Position numbers and translations under genes: made by a program | Notes under the pieces: model-generated | Database searches by the model: none | The model's input: the letters and a program-made list of their open reading frames with translations, nothing else | Told to the model about the DNA's origin: nothing | In this document: one piece after another, positions 27,615 through 37,599 of the stretch | Position numbering within the stretch: the first letter of the stretch is position 1 | Layout of the letters: each line of letters begins with the position of its first letter | Assembly: GCA_037190805.1 (NCBI GenBank) | Contig: JBBCJR010000019.1 | Coordinates: 1-64,000, forward strand | DNA: 64,000 nt | Direction: 5' to 3' | Source of the DNA: JBBCJR01 sp037190805 | Lineage (GTDB): Bacteria > Pseudomonadota > Alphaproteobacteria > Sphingomonadales > Sphingomonadaceae

Positions 27615-28811
27615 ATGAATCCGAAAAACGCAGTCGGCCTGCTATTGCTTCTCGGTCTTACCGCTTGCGGCGCGGCCGAGCAGCCGGCCCCGCCGCCGCC
27701 TGCGGCCAACATCGCCCAGCCTCTGCAGCGTGACGTGGTCGACTGGGACGATTATGTCGGCCGGTTCGAGGCGCCCCAGGATGTCGAGGTCCGGGCCCGG
27801 GCAACGGGTGTCGTCACGCGCATCTTCTTCAGGAACGGACAGGATGTCCGCGCCGGCCAGCCTTTGTTCGAGATCGACCCGCGCCCCTATCGCGCCGCCC
27901 TTCAGCAGGCGGAGGCGCAGGTGGCGCGCGCCCAGGCTGCAGTGACCAACGCGCGTCAGGTGGAAAAGCGCGCGCGGACCCTGTTCGAGGCCCAGGCCGT
28001 CAGCCGCGAGGAGCTCGAAGCCAACGAAGCGACCGCCCGCAGTGCCGATGCGGACCTGGCCGCCGCGCGCGCTCAGGCCGCGACCGCGCGCCTCAATCTT
28101 GATTTCACGACCACGCGCGCGCCCATTTCGGGCCGAGTTTCGGATCGCCGGGTCGATCTTGGCGATTCGGTTGCCGATGGCACGACGGTGATGACACGGG
28201 TGGTCTCGCTCAACCCTATCTGGTTCAGTTTCGAAGGGGCGGAGAGCTTCTATCTCAAGAATTTGCGCCAGGATCAGCGTGGCGAGCGCGGTTCATCGCG
28301 CTACACCGCCAACCCGATCGAAATCCAGCTGGCGGACGAGACCGGCTATCGCTGGCGCGGGCGCATGGAGTTCCTGGACAACGCCATCGATCCCAATTCG
28401 GGCACTATTCGGGCCAAGGCAGTCGTTCCGAACCCGGACGGTTTCCTGACCCCGGGAATGTTCGGCCGAGCCCGGTTGCTGGGTTCGGGGACCTACAAGG
28501 CGCTCCTGATTCCCGACGAGGCGATCACCACCGATCAGTCGCGCAAGCTGGTGTGGGTGATGAACCGCGAGAACAAGGTCGAGCCGCGTCCCGTGGAAAC
28601 CGGGCCGCTGGTCGAAGGGCTGCGCGTCGTCCGTGACGGTCTGACTCCCAACGATCTCGTTGTCATCGATGGGCTGGCTCACCTCCAGCCGGGCGTTGCC
28701 ATCGCGCCCAAGAAGATCGTGCTGAAACCGCGGGCCGCCGATGAATCGCCCAAGACCGCGCCGTTGGAAACGCCGCCCTCGGCGCAGGCGACGGCTGCGG
28801 ACGCGAACTGA
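27615..28811 (+). CDS. RND efflux periplasmic adaptor lipoprotein
   Basis: A 398-residue membrane-fusion protein. The lipobox LTAC (Cys18) anchors it to the inner membrane. The barrel-sandwich half VEVRARATGVV and the coiled hairpin (QAEAQVARAQAAVTNARQVE, then ANEATARSADADLAAARAQ) are clear, followed by the second half-motif LDFTTTRAPISGRVSDR. It links the RND pump to the outer-membrane channel. It is the first gene of the pump operon; the permease starts two bases after its stop. No regulator is adjacent. Confidence 0.94.
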   Translation: MNPKNAVGLLLLLGLTACGAAEQPAPPPPAANIAQPLQRDVVDWDDYVGRFEAPQDVEVRARATGVVTRIFFRNGQDVRAGQPLFEIDPRPYRAALQQAEAQVARAQAAVTNARQVEKRARTLFEAQAVSREELEANEATARSADADLAAARAQAATARLNLDFTTTRAPISGRVSDRRVDLGDSVADGTTVMTRVVSLNPIWFSFEGAESFYLKNLRQDQRGERGSSRYTANPIEIQLADETGYRWRGRMEFLDNAIDPNSGTIRAKAVVPNPDGFLTPGMFGRARLLGSGTYKALLIPDEAITTDQSRKLVWVMNRENKVEPRPVETGPLVEGLRVVRDGLTPNDLVVIDGLAHLQPGVAIAPKKIVLKPRAADESPKTAPLETPPSAQATAADAN

Positions 28812-28812
28812 C

Positions 28813-31800
28813 ATGAAGTTCCCGCACTTCTTCATCGAACGCCCGATCTTCGCGGCGGTGCTCTCGGTGCTGATCGTGATTATCGGCGCGATCGCCTATC
28901 CGACGTTGCCGATTGCGCAATATCCGTCGATCGCTCCGCCGACGGTGGTTATCCAGGCCACCTATCCCGGTGCCACGGCGGAAACGCTGGCCGAAACCGT
29001 CGCCGCACCGATCGAGCAGGCGGTGAACGGCATCGAGAATATGATCTACATGTCCTCGTCGTCGACCGGCAACGGCATCGTCCAGATCACCGTCACCTTC
29101 AAGCCGGGGACGAACATCGACCAGGCACAGGTGCTGGTCCAGAACCGTGTGTCGACCGCCGAACCCCGTCTGCCGGAGGATGTCCGGCGCATCGGCATCA
29201 CGGTCAACAAGAACTCGCCGGATATCCTGATGGCGGTGTTCTTCACATCGCCCAACGGGACGCTGACCAACCAGTATGTCGCCAATTACGTGACGCTGCA
29301 GGTCCAGGACCGGATTTCGCGCATCCCCGGTGTTGGCGGTATCCGGTCGATCGGCGGCCGTGACTATTCGATGCGGATCTGGATCGATCCCGGGCTTGCC
29401 GCGGCGCGTGATCTGACCGTCGATGAGGTTGTCGGCGCCCTTCGGGGTCAGAACGTGCAGGTCGCTGCCGGCGCGGTGGGACAGCCGCCGTTCGGCAAGG
29501 GCGGCGCGGCGTTCGAACTGGGCGTGCAGGTCAAGGGCCGCCTGGTGACGACCGAGGAGTTCGGTCAGGTCATCATCAAGCGGGCCGAAAACGGCGCCAT
29601 GACGCGGTTGCGCGATGTGGCGCGGATCGAACTCGGGGCGCAGGAATACGGCACCAACGGTTATCTGGGCAGCAAGCCGTCGACCGTCATGGCGGTCACC
29701 CAGTTGCCAGGGTCGAACGCGCTGGAGACCGCTCAGGCAGTGCGGGCCGAACTGGCCGAGGCCGCCAAGAGCTTTCCCGCCGATCTTGCCTATGACGTCA
29801 CCTACGATCCCACGACCTATATTCAGGAATCGATCAGCGCCGTCGAACACACGCTGATCGAGGCGGTGGTCCTGGTCGCGCTGGTGGTCCTCGTCTTTCT
29901 GCAAAGCTGGCGGGCGGCGATCATTCCGATCATCGCCATTCCGATCTCGCTGGTCGGGTCGATGGCGGTGCTGGCCGCCTTCGGCTATTCGCTCAACAAC
30001 CTGTCGCTGTTCGGCATGGTGCTGGCGATCGGCATCGTCGTCGACGATGCCATCGTCGTCATCGAGAATGTCGAGCGGTTGATGGAGGAGAACGGCCTCA
30101 GCCCCCGCGAGGCGGCGCATGAGACGATGCGGGAGGTCTCGGGCGCGCTGATCGCCATCGCCCTGGTCCTTGCCGGCGTGTTCGTGCCGACGATGTTCAT
30201 TCCGGGCATTTCGGGCCAGTTCTATCAGCAGTTCGCGCTGACCATCTCGTCGGCGACGGTGATCTCGGCGTTCGTGTCGCTCACCTTGTCACCGGCGATG
30301 GCGGCGCTGCTGCTGAAGCCGCGTGACCTTCATGCCCCGGTGACACCCGGCTGGCGGGGGTTACCGGGACGATTCGCGCACCGTTTCAATCAAGCGTTCG
30401 ACACGTTGTCGGTGCGCTATGGCCGGCTGACCGCCCGCCTGGTCCGCATGCTGGCGATCATCGGCATCGTCTATGCCCTGCTGATCGGTCTGACCGGATG
30501 GCGTTTCTGGTCCACCCCGTCGGGTTTCATCCCGTCGCAGGACCAGAGCGTGCTGATCGGCGTTGTCCAGTTGCCGCCGGGCGCGTCGCTCGACCGCACG
30601 GATGCGGTCCTGCGTCAGGCGCTTGACCTCGCGCTCAAGACTCCCGGCATCAAGAATGCTGTTGGCTTCGCGGGCTTCGACGGCGCGACCTTCTCGCCCG
30701 CGCCCAATGCGGGAACGATCTTCTTTGTTCTCAAGGACAAGCACGAGCGCGCCACGCTGGATGAAGTCCAGAACGGGCTTTACGGGGCCTTCTCGGCGAT
30801 CACCGCTGGCCAGATCATGGTCATCCAGCCGCCACCCGTGCAGGGTATCGGCACTGGCGGCGGGTTCAAGATGATGATCGAGGACCGTCGTGGTGCCGGC
30901 TATGAGGCGCTGGCGGCTGCCACCATGCAGATGATGATGGCGGCCAATCAGGTCGAAAGCGTCAATGCCGCCTTTTCGACCTACAATGTCGGCACGCCCC
31001 GCATTGCCGCTGATGTCGACCGTGAGCGGGCGGAGCAGATGGGCGTGTCGGTGCCGTCGATCTTCTCGACGCTCAATGCCTATCTCGGCTCGTCCTATGT
31101 CAATGATTTCAACTACCTGGGGCGCACCTTCCGCGTCACGGCACAGGCGGACGCGCCCTACCGCAGCGAGCCGGGAGACATTCTGCAGTTGAGGACGCGG
31201 TCGGAATCCGGCGCGATGGTGCCCTTGGGAGCGGTGGTCTCGCTGCGTGACGAGGCAGGCCCCTATCGCGTCGTGCGCTACAATCTCTATCCTTCGGCCG
31301 AGCTTCAGGGCGACAGCAAGCCGGGCTATTCCACCGGACAGACGCTGACGGCGATGGAGGAGCTTGCGGCCCGCACCCTGCCGCAGGGCTTCTCGTTCGA
31401 ATGGACGGAACTGGCCTTCCAGCAGAAGCAGGCGGGCAATACCGGCATGATCGCCTTTGGTCTCGCCGTGGTGTTCGTGTTTCTGCTGCTCGCCGCGCTG
31501 TACGAAAGTCTGGTGTTGCCGCTGGCCGTCATCCTGATCGTGCCGATGTGTCTGCTGGCGGCCATATTGGGCGTCAACCTGATGGGAATGGACAATAACA
31601 TCCTGACCCAGATCGGCCTTGTCGTGCTGATCGGCCTGGCCGCCAAGAACGCCATCCTGATCGTTGAGTTCGCGCGTCAGGGTGAGGATGAAGGGTTGAG
31701 CCCGCACGAGGCGGCGGAACGTGCGGCACATCAGCGCCTACGCCCGATCCTGATGACATCGATCGCCTTCATTCTCGGCGTGCTGCCGCTGGTGATCGGG

Positions 31801-31995
31801 TCAGGGCCTGGGTCGGAGATGCGTCAGGCACTCGGCGTGGCGGTGTTCTTCGGCATGATCGGCGTCACCCTGTTCGGCCTCGTGTTCACGCCGGCCTTCT
31901 ATGTGATCAGCCGGAAGTTCGGTGACAGCGTGGTGGCGACGACCCGACGCTGGCGCAAGCTGCCCCCCGTCACCGCCACGGAGGTGAAGCCATGA
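28813..31995 (+). CDS. RND multidrug efflux permease (HAE1/AcrB type)
   Basis: A 1060-residue inner-membrane proton antiporter. The N-terminus MKFPHFFIERPIFAAVLSV is the HAE1 signature; the first periplasmic loop follows. The paired acidic residues Asp411/Asp412 in GIVVDDAIVVIENVERLM are the proton relay, with partners in the later helices (GLAAKNAILIVEFA). Two six-helix halves surround large periplasmic loops. Start ATG 28813 is two bases after the adaptor stop; the outer-membrane gene overlaps by four bases. Confidence 0.97.
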   Translation: MKFPHFFIERPIFAAVLSVLIVIIGAIAYPTLPIAQYPSIAPPTVVIQATYPGATAETLAETVAAPIEQAVNGIENMIYMSSSSTGNGIVQITVTFKPGTNIDQAQVLVQNRVSTAEPRLPEDVRRIGITVNKNSPDILMAVFFTSPNGTLTNQYVANYVTLQVQDRISRIPGVGGIRSIGGRDYSMRIWIDPGLAAARDLTVDEVVGALRGQNVQVAAGAVGQPPFGKGGAAFELGVQVKGRLVTTEEFGQVIIKRAENGAMTRLRDVARIELGAQEYGTNGYLGSKPSTVMAVTQLPGSNALETAQAVRAELAEAAKSFPADLAYDVTYDPTTYIQESISAVEHTLIEAVVLVALVVLVFLQSWRAAIIPIIAIPISLVGSMAVLAAFGYSLNNLSLFGMVLAIGIVVDDAIVVIENVERLMEENGLSPREAAHETMREVSGALIAIALVLAGVFVPTMFIPGISGQFYQQFALTISSATVISAFVSLTLSPAMAALLLKPRDLHAPVTPGWRGLPGRFAHRFNQAFDTLSVRYGRLTARLVRMLAIIGIVYALLIGLTGWRFWSTPSGFIPSQDQSVLIGVVQLPPGASLDRTDAVLRQALDLALKTPGIKNAVGFAGFDGATFSPAPNAGTIFFVLKDKHERATLDEVQNGLYGAFSAITAGQIMVIQPPPVQGIGTGGGFKMMIEDRRGAGYEALAAATMQMMMAANQVESVNAAFSTYNVGTPRIAADVDRERAEQMGVSVPSIFSTLNAYLGSSYVNDFNYLGRTFRVTAQADAPYRSEPGDILQLRTRSESGAMVPLGAVVSLRDEAGPYRVVRYNLYPSAELQGDSKPGYSTGQTLTAMEELAARTLPQGFSFEWTELAFQQKQAGNTGMIAFGLAVVFVFLLLAALYESLVLPLAVILIVPMCLLAAILGVNLMGMDNNILTQIGLVVLIGLAAKNAILIVEFARQGEDEGLSPHEAAERAAHQRLRPILMTSIAFILGVLPLVIGSGPGSEMRQALGVAVFFGMIGVTLFGLVFTPAFYVISRKFGDSVVATTRRWRKLPPVTATEVKP

Positions 31996-33473
31996 TGCGG
32001 ACGATCGCTCCGCTGCTGGCGGCGACCATGCTGACCGCCTGTGCCGTCGGCCCCAATCACGTGTCACCCGTTCCGCCACCTCCGGCGACCGGACAGCTGG
32101 TCGAAAGCGCTCGCGTCGACGCTGTGACGACCGCTCCGGCGGCCGACCAATGGTGGCGGTTGTTCGACGACCCCACGCTGGACCGTCTGGTGACCGACGC
32201 CCTGATCAACAACACCGACGTCCGCGTCGCGGCCGCCAATCTCAGACGGGCGCGGGCGCTGCTGAACGAGGCGGGGGTTGGCCGCCTGCCCACGACGGAT
32301 GTCACGGCGCGCTACACCCGTCAGCGGATCGGGACTGGTGCGGCGATCGCCCAAGGCGGCGGTCTGATGGGTGGAGCCGGAGGGAATTTTCCGGATTCGA
32401 TCACCAGCGACTTCTTCACCGCTGGGCTCGACGCGGCCTACGAAGTCGATCTGTTCGGGCGCGTTTCGCGTCAGATCGAGGCGGCGCGGGGCGACACGTC
32501 GGTTGCAGCTGCGCAGCTGGATGCCGCGCGCATCTCGATCGCAGCTGAAACCGCGCTGGCCTATACCAGTGCCTGCGGCAATGCCGCTCAGGCGTCGGTG
32601 GCGCGTGAAACGGCGCGGCTTCAGGACCGGACGCTCGACCTCACCCGCCGTCTGCTCGATGCCGGTCGCGGCAGCCGGCGCGATGTGTCCCAGGCCGAAA
32701 CCCTGGCCGAGCAGGCTCGGGCTCAGGTTCCCGGACTGGAAGCGGAGCGCCGTGCCGCCCTCTATGCGCTTGCCACCTTGACCGGGCGTCCGCCGTCCGA
32801 GATCGACGAGGCCGCCGCCGCTTGCGTGACGCCGCCGCGCGTGACTCAGGCGATTCCCGTAGGCGATGGCGCGGCGCTGCTGAAGCGTCGGCCGGATGTC
32901 GCCGCCGCCGAAAGGCAGTTGGCGGCGGATACGGCGCGGATCGGCGTCGCGACAGCCGCGCTCTATCCCCAGATCCGGCTGATGGGTTCGGTCAGTGTCG
33001 GCGGCAACGACATCGATCAACTGGGGCGTTCGTCGTCGTTCAACGCGTCGATCGGGCCGTTGATTTCCTGGAGCTTCCCCAACATCGGCGTCGCGCGCGC
33101 GCGGATACGCCAGGCGCGGGCGACGGCGGAGGCCTCGCTGGCCAGCTTCGACGGGACGGTGCTGACCGCTCTCAGGGAAACCGAGCAGGCGCTGGCGCGC
33201 TATGCCGGTGAGATCGAGCGCAACGGCGCATTGCGCCGTGCCTCGACGGCCAGCGACGATGCGGCCGCTCTGTCGCGTTTGCGGTTCGACAGCGGCGCGG
33301 ACAGCTTCCTTCAGTTGCTCGATGCCGAGCGGTCGCGGGCCAGTGCTCGTGCTGCCCTGGCCCAGTCGGACGCGGCGCTTGCCGAAGTGCAGGTGGCGTT
33401 GTTCAAGGCCCTGGGCGGCGGCTGGGCGGAGGCGCCGCAGGTTGCCGAAAAGCCGCTGAATCCGCGCGACTGA
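31992..33473 (+). CDS. Outer-membrane efflux channel, NodT/TolC-type lipoprotein
   Basis: A 493-residue protein with lipobox LTAC (Cys17) and two OEP repeats. Features are WWRLFDDPTLDRLV near residue 55, the AAANLRRARALLNEAG helix, and in the second half LKRRPDVAAAERQLAADTARIGVATAALYPQI, the usual NodT signature. It forms the exit duct for the RND pump. ATGA joins it to the permease; a stem-loop follows the stop. Confidence 0.94.
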   Translation: MMRTIAPLLAATMLTACAVGPNHVSPVPPPPATGQLVESARVDAVTTAPAADQWWRLFDDPTLDRLVTDALINNTDVRVAAANLRRARALLNEAGVGRLPTTDVTARYTRQRIGTGAAIAQGGGLMGGAGGNFPDSITSDFFTAGLDAAYEVDLFGRVSRQIEAARGDTSVAAAQLDAARISIAAETALAYTSACGNAAQASVARETARLQDRTLDLTRRLLDAGRGSRRDVSQAETLAEQARAQVPGLEAERRAALYALATLTGRPPSEIDEAAAACVTPPRVTQAIPVGDGAALLKRRPDVAAAERQLAADTARIGVATAALYPQIRLMGSVSVGGNDIDQLGRSSSFNASIGPLISWSFPNIGVARARIRQARATAEASLASFDGTVLTALRETEQALARYAGEIERNGALRRASTASDDAAALSRLRFDSGADSFLQLLDAERSRASARAALAQSDAALAEVQVALFKALGGGWAEAPQVAEKPLNPRD

Positions 33474-33483
33474 CCGCATTCCT

Positions 33484-33516
33484 CCGTTCGACCGGCGCGA
33501 CTTCGCCGGTGAACGG
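33484..33516 (+). terminator. Stem-loop after the RND operon
   Basis: Arms 33484-33497 and 33504-33516 form a 6+7 bp stem with one bulged G and a 6-base loop, just after the last pump gene. No T-run follows. The rest of the gap to 33714 shows no gene I can support; it should hold the promoter of the sulfate operon, which I could not place with confidence. Confidence 0.4.
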
Positions 33517-33714
33517 GGTGCAGCGGACTGGCCTGCCCTGTCATCCTCCCCTAAACCATGCCGCGATTGGTCGGCAGGGTTCTTGTGCCCGTGGAACACC
33601 GACCGAGGGTTAGGATTTGTCCGACTTTAAGGCGGGCAAGAAAAACTGACGGATGCCTACTGCAGGACTAGGGTAGTGGCTGGAGACCGTCGGAAGGGCT
33701 GATAGGAATTGTTG

Positions 33715-34743
33715 ATGCCATCACTGCGCAAGGCCTTCGCCGCCGCTGCCGCCCTTGCCGCGTTGACGGCGCTTGGCGCATGCGGTGACGGAAGCTCGAA
33801 CCCCGACCGACCGCAGTTGCTCAACGTTTCCTATGATCCGACCCGTGAGCTGTATCGTGATGTCAACGCCGCCTTCGCCGCCGACTGGAAGGCCAAGCAT
33901 GGACAGGACGTCGAGTTTCGGATGAGCCATGGCGGCTCGGGCAAGCAGTCGCGCTCGGTGATCGACGGGCTGGAGGCGGATGTCGTCACCTTGGCGCTCG
34001 CCTATGACATCGATGCCATCGCCGAACGGGCGAAGCTGCTGCCTGCCGACTGGCAGGCGCGGCTGCCCGACAACAGCTCGCCCTATTATTCCACGATCGT
34101 GTTCCTGGTTCGCGGCGGCAATCCGAAGCGGATTCGCGACTGGGACGATCTGGTGCGGTCCGGCGTCTCGGTGATTACGCCCAATCCCAAGACCTCGGGC
34201 GGGGCGCGCTGGAACTATCTCGCTGCCTGGGCGCATGGTCGACAGAAAACGGGGAGCGAGGCGGGCGCCCGCGACTATGTGACGCGTCTTCTGAAGAATG
34301 TGCCGGTCCTCGATTCCGGCGCACGCGGCGCCACCACCACGTTCGTGGAGCGCGGTATGGGCGATGTGCTGCTGGCCTGGGAGAACGAGGCATTGCTGGC
34401 GATGCGTGAAGCCGGTGCGGGCAAGCTGCAGATTGTCGTCCCCTCGCAGTCGATCCGGGCCGAGCCCCCGGTCGCGGTTGTCGATGCCAATGTTCGCAAG
34501 CATGGGACCGAGGCAGTGGCCGAGGCCTATCTGCGTTTCCTCTACACCCCGGAAGGGCAGGACATTGTCGCCCGCAACTTCTATCGGCCGCGTGATGCCG
34601 CTGTGGCCGAAAAATACAAGGCCAGTTTCCCTGACCTGAAGCTGGTGTCGATCGACGACTTCGGCGGCTGGCAGAAAGCCCAGACCGAGCATTTCGCAGA
34701 CGGCGGCCTGTTCGACACCATCTTCGCCGAAGCCAAGCGCTGA
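33715..34743 (+). CDS. Sulfate-binding protein of ABC importer
   Basis: A 342-residue periplasmic sulfate/thiosulfate-binding protein. Family signatures are LNVSYDPTRELYRD, SHGGSGKQSRSVIDGLEADVVTLALAYDID, and ITPNPKTSGGARWNYLAAW. Unlike the classical soluble Sbp, the signal ends in a lipobox LGAC (Cys23), so it may be membrane-anchored. I use the ATG at 33715 with AGGA before it; the frame is open through two TTG codons just upstream. It is the first gene of the sulfate operon. Confidence 0.94.
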   Translation: MPSLRKAFAAAAALAALTALGACGDGSSNPDRPQLLNVSYDPTRELYRDVNAAFAADWKAKHGQDVEFRMSHGGSGKQSRSVIDGLEADVVTLALAYDIDAIAERAKLLPADWQARLPDNSSPYYSTIVFLVRGGNPKRIRDWDDLVRSGVSVITPNPKTSGGARWNYLAAWAHGRQKTGSEAGARDYVTRLLKNVPVLDSGARGATTTFVERGMGDVLLAWENEALLAMREAGAGKLQIVVPSQSIRAEPPVAVVDANVRKHGTEAVAEAYLRFLYTPEGQDIVARNFYRPRDAAVAEKYKASFPDLKLVSIDDFGGWQKAQTEHFADGGLFDTIFAEAKR

Positions 34744-34748
34744 CGTCG

Positions 34749-35627
34749 GTGGGGGGGGCAACTGCCATCGATACTGGCCCGGCCGGGCGCGCGCTGGATG
34801 GCATCGGCCCCCGGCGGCGGACGATCATTCCCGGATTCGGCCTCACCCTCGGCTTTACGATCACCTATCTCTGCCTCATCGTCCTCAGTCCCCTGTCGGC
34901 GGTGTTCGTCCGTTCGCTGATGAGCTGGACCGAGTTCCAGACCGTCGCCTTTTCGCCTCGGGCGCTTGCCGCCTATCGTCTCAGCTTCGGCGCCGCGCTG
35001 GCGGCGGCGGCGGTCAATGCCGGCTTCGGGCTGCTGATCGCCTGGGTGCTGGTGCGCTACGACTTTGTCGGCAAACGGGTGGTGAGCGCGCTGGTCGACC
35101 TGCCCTTCGCGCTGCCGACCGCGGTGGCCGGCATCGCGCTGACCGCGCTCTACGCAGGCAATGGCTGGATCGGGCAATTGATCGAGCCTTTGGGCATCAA
35201 GATCGCCTACACGCCGGCTGGCGTTGTCATCGCCTTGATCTTCGTCGGCTTGCCGTTCGTCGTCCGCAGCGTCGAGCCGGTGCTGGGCGACCTCGGCCAT
35301 GAGGTCGAGGAAGCGGCGGCGTCGCTGGGCGCCAGCCGCTGGCAGACCTTCCGCCGGGTCATCCTGCCGGCGATCATGCCGGCGCTCTTGACCGGCTTCG
35401 CGCTCGCCTTCGCGCGTGGGGTGGGGGAATATGGCTCGGTGATCTTCATGGCCGGCAACATGCCGTTCAAGTCCGAGATCGCCCCGTTGCTCATTATCAC
35501 TCAGCTCGAGCAATATGATTATGGCGGCGCGACCGCGATTGCCGTGGTGATGCTGGTCGCGTCCTTCGCCATCCTGTTGCTGGTCAACCTGATCCAGGCG
35601 TGGAGCCGCGTCAGGATGAGCAACTGA
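34749..35627 (+). CDS. cysT: Sulfate ABC transporter permease CysT (CysU)
   Basis: A 292-residue inner-membrane permease. Six helices are visible; the ABC contact loop EEAAASLGASRWQTFRRVILP is intact. GEYGSVIFMAGNMP and the DLPFALPTAVAG segment are typical CysT. The GTG start at 34749 runs directly into eight G's (34751-34758). It lies five bases after the binding protein; cysW overlaps by one base. Confidence 0.95.
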   Translation: MGGATAIDTGPAGRALDGIGPRRRTIIPGFGLTLGFTITYLCLIVLSPLSAVFVRSLMSWTEFQTVAFSPRALAAYRLSFGAALAAAAVNAGFGLLIAWVLVRYDFVGKRVVSALVDLPFALPTAVAGIALTALYAGNGWIGQLIEPLGIKIAYTPAGVVIALIFVGLPFVVRSVEPVLGDLGHEVEEAAASLGASRWQTFRRVILPAIMPALLTGFALAFARGVGEYGSVIFMAGNMPFKSEIAPLLIITQLEQYDYGGATAIAVVMLVASFAILLLVNLIQAWSRVRMSN

Positions 35628-36490
35628 TGGCCGTGGACACCCCCGTCGCCGGCTTTCGGTCCGCCAGCAGCGAATCGCCGCTGGTCCGTGCGCTGCTGAT
35701 CGGCATCGCGCTTGCCTTCCTCGGCCTCGTGCTGCTGCTGCCGCTGGCGGCGGTGTTCGTGGAGGCGCTGAAGCAGGGCATCGCCGCCTTCGGCACCGCG
35801 ATCGTCGAGCCCGACGCGCTGGCCGCGATCAAATTGACGCTGCTGGTCGCGGCGATCAGCGTGCCGCTGAACGTCGTGTTCGGCGTTGCCGCCGCCTGGG
35901 CAATCACCAAGTTCGACTTTCCGGGGAAAAGCATCCTCATCACCCTGATCGATCTGCCGTTCTCGGTGTCGCCCGTCGTGTCTGGCCTGATCTACGTGCT
36001 GCTGTTCGGCGCCCAGGGCTGGCTGGGTCCGTGGTTGATCGCCAACGATATCCAGATCGTGTTCGCCGTGCCCGGCATCGTCCTGGCGACGATTTTTGTG
36101 ACCTTCCCCTTCGTCGCCCGCGAACTGATTCCACTGATGGCCGAGCAGGGCCGCGATGACGAGGAGGCGGCGCTGTCGCTGGGCGCCAGTGGCTGGCAGA
36201 CCTTTTGGCGGGTCACGTTACCGAACATTCGCTGGGGTCTGCTTTATGGCGTCCTGCTGTGCAATGCGCGGGCGATGGGAGAGTTCGGCGCCGTGTCGGT
36301 GGTATCGGGCCATATTCGCGGCCAGACCAACACCATGCCGCTCCATGTCGAGATCCTCTACAACGAGTATAATTTCGTCGCCGCCTTCGCGGTCGCCTCG
36401 TTGCTGGCCTTGCTGGCGCTGGTGACCCTGGTTCTTAAGACCGCGCTCGAATGGCGCTACGGCTATCACGGCTCGGGGGCCGGTCACTAG
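35627..36490 (+). CDS. cysW: Sulfate ABC transporter permease CysW
   Basis: A 287-residue partner permease. Six helices, ABC loop EEAALSLGASGWQTFWRVTLP, then LCNARAMGEFGAVSVVSGHIRG, typical of CysW. DLPFSVSPVVSGLIYVLLFG mirrors the CysT segment. The ATG is in TGATG with cysT. A longer in-frame start at 35600 would overlap cysT by 28 bases and is less likely. Confidence 0.95.
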   Translation: MAVDTPVAGFRSASSESPLVRALLIGIALAFLGLVLLLPLAAVFVEALKQGIAAFGTAIVEPDALAAIKLTLLVAAISVPLNVVFGVAAAWAITKFDFPGKSILITLIDLPFSVSPVVSGLIYVLLFGAQGWLGPWLIANDIQIVFAVPGIVLATIFVTFPFVARELIPLMAEQGRDDEEAALSLGASGWQTFWRVTLPNIRWGLLYGVLLCNARAMGEFGAVSVVSGHIRGQTNTMPLHVEILYNEYNFVAAFAVASLLALLALVTLVLKTALEWRYGYHGSGAGH

Positions 36491-36492
36491 AA

Positions 36493-37524
36493 ATGAGCAT
36501 TACCCTAAACAGCATCACCAAGCGTTTCGGCGCATTCACGGCGCTGGGCGACGTCAGCTTGGACGTCGAGCCGGGCGAGTTCCTGGCCCTGCTCGGCCCG
36601 TCGGGATCGGGCAAGACGACGCTGCTCAGGATCATGGCGGGGCTGGATTTTCCCGATGTCGGCAGCGTGTTGTTCGACGGTGAAGACGTGACCGGCCAGT
36701 CGGTTAGCGAGCGCGGCGTCGGCTTCGTGTTCCAGCACTATGCGCTGTTTCGCCACATGACGGTGGCCGACAATGTCGCTTTCGGTCTGACGGTGAAGAA
36801 GCGGCGCGATCGGCCGGCGAGGGCGGAGATCGATGCGCGGGTGGCTGAACTCCTCGATCTTGTTCAGCTTGGTGCGCTGGGTGGGCGCTATCCGGCTCAA
36901 TTGTCGGGAGGGCAGCGGCAGCGGGTGGCGCTGGCGCGGGCGCTGGCGGTGCGGCCGCGCATCCTGCTGCTCGACGAACCGTTCGGCGCGCTCGACGCCA
37001 AGGTCCGGAAGGATCTTCGCCGCTGGCTGCGCGAACTGCATGATCGCATGGGCCTGACCTCGATCTTCGTCACCCATGACCAGGAGGAAGCGCTGGAGCT
37101 GGCCGACCGGGTCGTGGTGATGGACCATGGCGTGATCGAGCAGGTGGCGGCGCCCGAGGCGGTATATCAGGACCCCGCAACGGCCTTCGTGTTCGACTTT
37201 GTTGGCGAATCGAACCGTCTGCCGGTCATGATTGCGGATGGGCGCGCGGACTTCCAGGGCCGGGTGCTGGCGACCGATGTCGCCGGGTCGGGACCGGGAA
37301 CGCTATTCTTCCGTCCCCATGATGCCCAGATCGTCGATGACGGCGATGCGCTGCCGGCGGTCGTGACCTTGACGCGGCCCCGGGGTGGCGCGGTTCGCGT
37401 CGAGGCGACCGCAGCGGGGCTAGACGTGCCGCTGGAAGTCGATGTCGCGCCCGACAAGGCGCCGCGTGTCGGTGATCATGTCGCGATCCGGCCGACGCGG
37501 GTGCGGCTGTTCCCGGCCGGCTGA
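36493..37524 (+). CDS. cysA: Sulfate ABC transporter ATPase CysA
   Basis: A 343-residue ATPase. Walker A GPSGSGKTT, Q-loop FVFQHYALFRHMTV, signature LSGGQRQRVALARAL, Walker B ILLLDEPFGALDAKVRKDLRRWL, and H-loop VTHDQEEALELA. A C-terminal TOBE-like half follows, ending VAIRPTRVRLFP. It powers uptake by CysT-CysW. The ATG at 36493 is two bases after cysW. The TALGDVSLDVEPGEF opening matches CysA. Confidence 0.95.
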   Translation: MSITLNSITKRFGAFTALGDVSLDVEPGEFLALLGPSGSGKTTLLRIMAGLDFPDVGSVLFDGEDVTGQSVSERGVGFVFQHYALFRHMTVADNVAFGLTVKKRRDRPARAEIDARVAELLDLVQLGALGGRYPAQLSGGQRQRVALARALAVRPRILLLDEPFGALDAKVRKDLRRWLRELHDRMGLTSIFVTHDQEEALELADRVVVMDHGVIEQVAAPEAVYQDPATAFVFDFVGESNRLPVMIADGRADFQGRVLATDVAGSGPGTLFFRPHDAQIVDDGDALPAVVTLTRPRGGAVRVEATAAGLDVPLEVDVAPDKAPRVGDHVAIRPTRVRLFPAG

Positions 37525-37599
37525 GCGACGGCGAGATTGACGCATCCCCAGCCGGCGCGTTAGCCGAACGGTCATCCTTGCCGCTTTAATAGGCCATCC

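Noticed and set aside
28663..30120. Long minus-strand open frame opposite the RND permease
   Set aside because: No motif, and the composition (His, Asp, Arg runs) is that of a shadow frame.
33517..33714. Riboswitch or small gene before the sulfate operon
   Set aside because: No conserved riboswitch core or supported open frame could be seen; the gap is left as a promoter region.
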